From: Planctomycetota bacterium
GTDB taxonomy: Bacteria; Planctomycetota; Planctomycetia; Pirellulales; Thermoguttaceae
Reading direction: 5' to 3'
DNA length: 7,162 bases
Assembly (NCBI GenBank): GCA_021784975.1
Contig: JAJYGU010000006.1
Location: 1-7,162 of the forward strand
The notes beneath the pieces were generated by a model, which was not told where the DNA came from, searched no databases, and worked only from the letters and a program-made list of their open reading frames with translations. The translations under genes and the position numbers were made by a program. Of the stretch, positions 5,323 to 7,162 are shown piece after piece. Numbering within the stretch: position 1 is the stretch's first letter; the number at the start of each line of letters is the position of its first letter.

Positions 5323-5331
5323 GTCGGTGTT

Positions 5332-5373
5332 CCTTCCGCCCTCCGTCTTCCGCCTTCCGCCCTCCGCCTTCGG
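5332..5373 (+). repeat. CCTTCCG-type heptamer array upstream of the lipoprotein gene
   Basis: Six contiguous 7-nt units, each CCTTCCG, CCCTCCG, TCTTCCG or CCTTCGG, with at most two differences from the first. Three of these unit types also occur in the array at 2403-2458, so the same repeat family appears twice in the window, both times just upstream of an exported-protein coding segment. Confidence 0.85.
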
Positions 5374-5374
5374 G

Positions 5375-5403
5375 TCGTCAAGCGCGGCTGCGGAAGGTAT
5401 GAT
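5375..5403 (+). promoter_or_regulatory. Candidate housekeeping promoter for the lipoprotein gene
   Basis: TCGTCA (5375-5380, 4 of 6 to TTGACA) and TATGAT (5398-5403, 5 of 6 to TATAAT) are separated by 17 nt. The -10 ends 38 nt before the ATG at 5442. The -35 starts directly after the heptamer array ends. This is a pattern match only; planctomycete promoters are poorly defined. Confidence 0.35.
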
Positions 5404-5441
5404 GTCTCCAGCGTAAGCAAAGCCTCTCGGGAGTCCATCAC

Positions 5442-6797
5442 ATGCGGATTGGCCGCGCTAAGGCGGTCGGGCAGCTAGGTCTCCTGGCACTATGCCTGCT
5501 TCTGCCGGCCTGTGGTGAGCCGCCGTCGACATCCTCCGCAGCCTCCCAGACCGAGGATTCGCAAGCCGCAGTACCCGGTGACGAATCGGCAGCAGAAGTT
5601 GATCCGGGCGGGATTATAGCCTCCCCCGAGCCCGATTGGCCCCAGTTCGGCGGCCCGCGGCGCGACGGCACCTCAGACGAAAAAGGTCTCGCTCCCACTT
5701 GGCCGAAGGGCGGGCCGCCGCTGGTTTGGAAGATCGGCGGCTTGGGCTACGGCTGGTCGTCGCCCATCGTGGTGGGCGATCGGCTGTATGTCACTGGCGA
5801 TGTGGACGATGACCTGGTGATCTTTGCCTTCGACCTTAGCGGCAAGCCCCAGTGGCAGGCCAAGAACGGGAAGGCCTGGACCGGCTCCTATCATGGCTGC
5901 CGGGCATGTTGTGCCTATTCCGAGGGAAAGCTCTATCACCTGAACGCCCACGGCCGAGTGGCGTGTTTGGACGCCGCCACCGGCAAGGAGCTTTGGGCCT
6001 GCGACCTGACGCAGCGTTTCCAGGCATCCGAGATCACCTGGGCCTTCGCCGAGTGCCTGCTAGTCGACGGCCGCCACCTGCTCGTGACTCCGGGAAGCGG
6101 GACCGCCTTGATGGCCGCCTTGGACAAGCAGAATGGCCAAACCATCTGGACGACCCCGCCCTTGGACGCCGACAAAGCCACCTATTCGTCGCCGTTGCTG
6201 TTCCGCTACGCCGGTCGCCGGATCGTGGCCAATTGCTCCTCCGCCCACGGATTCGGGGTCGATGCCGACACCGGCAAGCTGCTCTGGACGGTCCCGCTCA
6301 AGAACACCTATGGCGTTAACGTCACCATGCCGAACTTCGACGGCGGCCGCGTTTTCTACGTGACCGCCTACGCCTTCGGCGCCTGTTACCGCTTGCGGCC
6401 GGGGAAGACCGGCTGGAAGGCGGAAAACGTCTGGCGGACCACTTTGGACACCTGTACCGGTTCGGTCCTGCTGGTCAACGGCTTGCTGATCGGCAGCGGC
6501 TACGAAAAGCACCGAACGTGGCTTTGCCTGGATTGGGCCACCGGCCAGCCGCTTTACGAGTTCACCGGTTTGACGATCGGCTCGGCTGTCTTTGCCGACG
6601 GGCGGATGTACTGCTTGGGCGTGGACGGTCAAGTGTCTCTGGTGAAGCCTGCCCGAGAGAGGTTCGAGGTCAACGGCCGGTTCCAACTGCTGCCGCACAA
6701 GGTCCGCGATGCTTGGGCGCACCCGGTCCTACTCCACGGCAAGCTGTACCTCCGCTACCACGACCGGCTTTGGTGCTATGACGTTGGCGCCAAGTGA
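5442..6797 (+). CDS. PQQ-like beta-propeller lipoprotein
   Basis: The 451-aa product has a lipoprotein signal: basic start (MRIGRAKAVG), hydrophobic run (11-21), and lipobox LPAC with Cys24 as the lipidation site. A Ser/Glu/Ala/Pro-rich linker (25-65) follows, then WPQFGGPRRDG (66-76), the usual entry into planctomycete PQQ-like propellers. Blade repeats are clear at 171-189 (RVACLDAATGKELWACDL), 223-240, 270-286 (GVDADTGKLLWTVPL), 358-375 (CLDWATGQPLYEF) and 432-448. The fold resembles BamB and quinoprotein dehydrogenases, but the quinone-site residues of dehydrogenases cannot be established here, so a non-enzymatic scaffold or binding role is equally possible. It should be anchored in a membrane, facing the periplasm. 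It is unusually Cys-rich, with a CRACC cluster (153-157). GGGAG (5429-5433) lies 8 nt before the ATG. It stands alone: repeats upstream, a convergent gene downstream. Confidence 0.88.
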   Translation: MRIGRAKAVGQLGLLALCLLLPACGEPPSTSSAASQTEDSQAAVPGDESAAEVDPGGIIASPEPDWPQFGGPRRDGTSDEKGLAPTWPKGGPPLVWKIGGLGYGWSSPIVVGDRLYVTGDVDDDLVIFAFDLSGKPQWQAKNGKAWTGSYHGCRACCAYSEGKLYHLNAHGRVACLDAATGKELWACDLTQRFQASEITWAFAECLLVDGRHLLVTPGSGTALMAALDKQNGQTIWTTPPLDADKATYSSPLLFRYAGRRIVANCSSAHGFGVDADTGKLLWTVPLKNTYGVNVTMPNFDGGRVFYVTAYAFGACYRLRPGKTGWKAENVWRTTLDTCTGSVLLVNGLLIGSGYEKHRTWLCLDWATGQPLYEFTGLTIGSAVFADGRMYCLGVDGQVSLVKPARERFEVNGRFQLLPHKVRDAWAHPVLLHGKLYLRYHDRLWCYDVGAK

Positions 6798-6813
6798 GGC
6801 GGCGGGGACGTGC

Positions 6814-6855
6814 TCCTCACGCTCCGCGTAAGGAAGTCGTCACGTGGAGTGACGA
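6814..6855. terminator. Tandem hairpins between convergent genes, REP/BIME-like or bidirectional terminator
   Basis: Two hairpins sit between the convergent lipoprotein and partial genes. The first is TCCT-C-ACGC (6814-6822), loop TCC, GCGT-A-AGGA (6826-6834), an 8-bp stem with one C-A mismatch. The second is TCGTCAC (6837-6843), loop GTGGA, GTGACGA (6849-6855), a perfect 7-bp stem. The two are roughly inverted relatives of one another (loop and stem read CACGCTCCGCGT in one and CACTCCACGTG in the complement of the other). There is no T-run, so Rho-independent termination is not assured; the paired inverted layout resembles bacterial BIMEs. Confidence 0.5.
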
Positions 6856-6873
6856 ATACAGGCTGCGGAACAA

Positions 6874-7162
6874 CTACTCCTCACCGTCGCCGCACGCCTC
6901 CGACAGGTCTCGCAGATACGCCAGCGCCTCTGGCACGTCGGGTACCCGCATGCCGACCATTCGGCCGCGACGGTCGCAGTCGGCCAGCAACCTCAGTTCG
7001 TCGCAGCTCTCCGATTGTTCCAGCCGGCGACGGAGCCGCAGACCCAACGTGCTTTCGCCGAGCGCTAGGGCTTCGAGGTGATGCTCGATCAGCCACGCCG
7101 TCCGCGGCGTGATTGCCCCTTCCAGAGCCTGCAAACCGGCGGCCACGTGATCGCGAGGGTCG
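6874..7162 (-). CDS. Unrecognised protein, C-terminal part, cut by the window edge
   Basis: The frame is open from the right edge to a TAG at 6874-6876, giving 95 visible residues, so the true start probably lies outside the window; a GTG at 7144-7146 is possible but has no clear ribosome-binding site. The visible part is charged and probably helical (AWLIEHHLEALALGESTLG, then LRLRRRLEQ, DELRLLADCDRRGRMVGMRV and EALAYLRDL), soluble, with no signal or membrane segment. I do not recognise the family. It converges on the lipoprotein gene with 76 bp between the stop codons. The competing plus-strand frames are Ser/Arg-rich and look like shadows, which favours this strand. Confidence 0.5.
   Translation of the reverse strand, partial: DPRDHVAAGLQALEGAITPRTAWLIEHHLEALALGESTLGLRLRRRLEQSESCDELRLLADCDRRGRMVGMRVPDVPEALAYLRDLSEACGDGEE

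Noticed and set aside
5274..5373. Possible CRISPR array
   Set aside because: Units are 7 nt, contiguous, and have no spacers; there are no cas genes.
6060..6722. 220-aa minus-strand frame antisense to the propeller gene
   Set aside because: It mirrors the blade repeats and has no independent motif or ribosome-binding site.
6794..7112. Ser/Arg-rich plus-strand frames after the propeller gene
   Set aside because: They have shadow-type composition and run through the two hairpins; the minus strand is open to the window edge with a more protein-like sequence.

Overview
The window most likely comes from a planctomycete (Planctomycetota, probably a Pirellulales-like lineage). The evidence is a DUF1559 prepilin-like protein with the class-typical FTLVE helix and C-terminal H-X9-DG box, a PQQ-like beta-propeller lipoprotein that begins with the WPQF-GP-RDG signature, a small soluble histidine kinase with a THEFNN H-box, high GC, mostly monocistronic layout, and non-coding DNA rich in short degenerate tandem repeats. 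This assignment rests on family recognition only; no search was run.

Layout, left to right. Positions 1-151 are non-coding, with a small palindrome at the left edge. A minus-strand gene (152-439) encodes a 95-aa, extremely acidic protein with a phenylalanine every fourth residue. A gene-free stretch (440-831) holds several hairpins. A minus-strand gene (832-2016) encodes a family-2 glycosyltransferase with C-terminal TPRs. The divergent gap 2017-2388 ends in a heptamer repeat array that runs into the start of the DUF1559 gene (2389-3408, +). Then come nadD (3480-4136, +), whose 3' end is made of another repeat, a 278-bp gap with an inverted repeat, an orphan cytoplasmic histidine kinase (4415-5263, +), two adjacent heptamer arrays (5274-5322 and 5332-5373), and a PQQ-like propeller lipoprotein (5442-6797, +). 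A convergent gene, cut by the right edge (6874-7162, -), is separated from it by two hairpins.

The genes do not form an obvious single pathway. NadD is housekeeping (NAD synthesis). The prepilin-like protein and the lipoprotein are envelope proteins. The glycosyltransferase probably acts in cell-surface glycan synthesis. The kinase has no response regulator beside it. The wide gaps and the repeats between genes argue against one operon, although DUF1559 and nadD are close enough (71 bp) to share a transcript.

The most unusual signal lies in the repeats rather than in any gene. At least three short-period repeat families sit exactly at gene borders. Two of them appear to have supplied working parts of genes: the ribosome-binding site, start codon and leader of the prepilin-like gene, and the C-terminal tail and stop codon of nadD. 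Heptamer arrays of quite different sequence share the same 7-nt period. I saw no CRISPR array, tRNA, rRNA, transposase or defence system.
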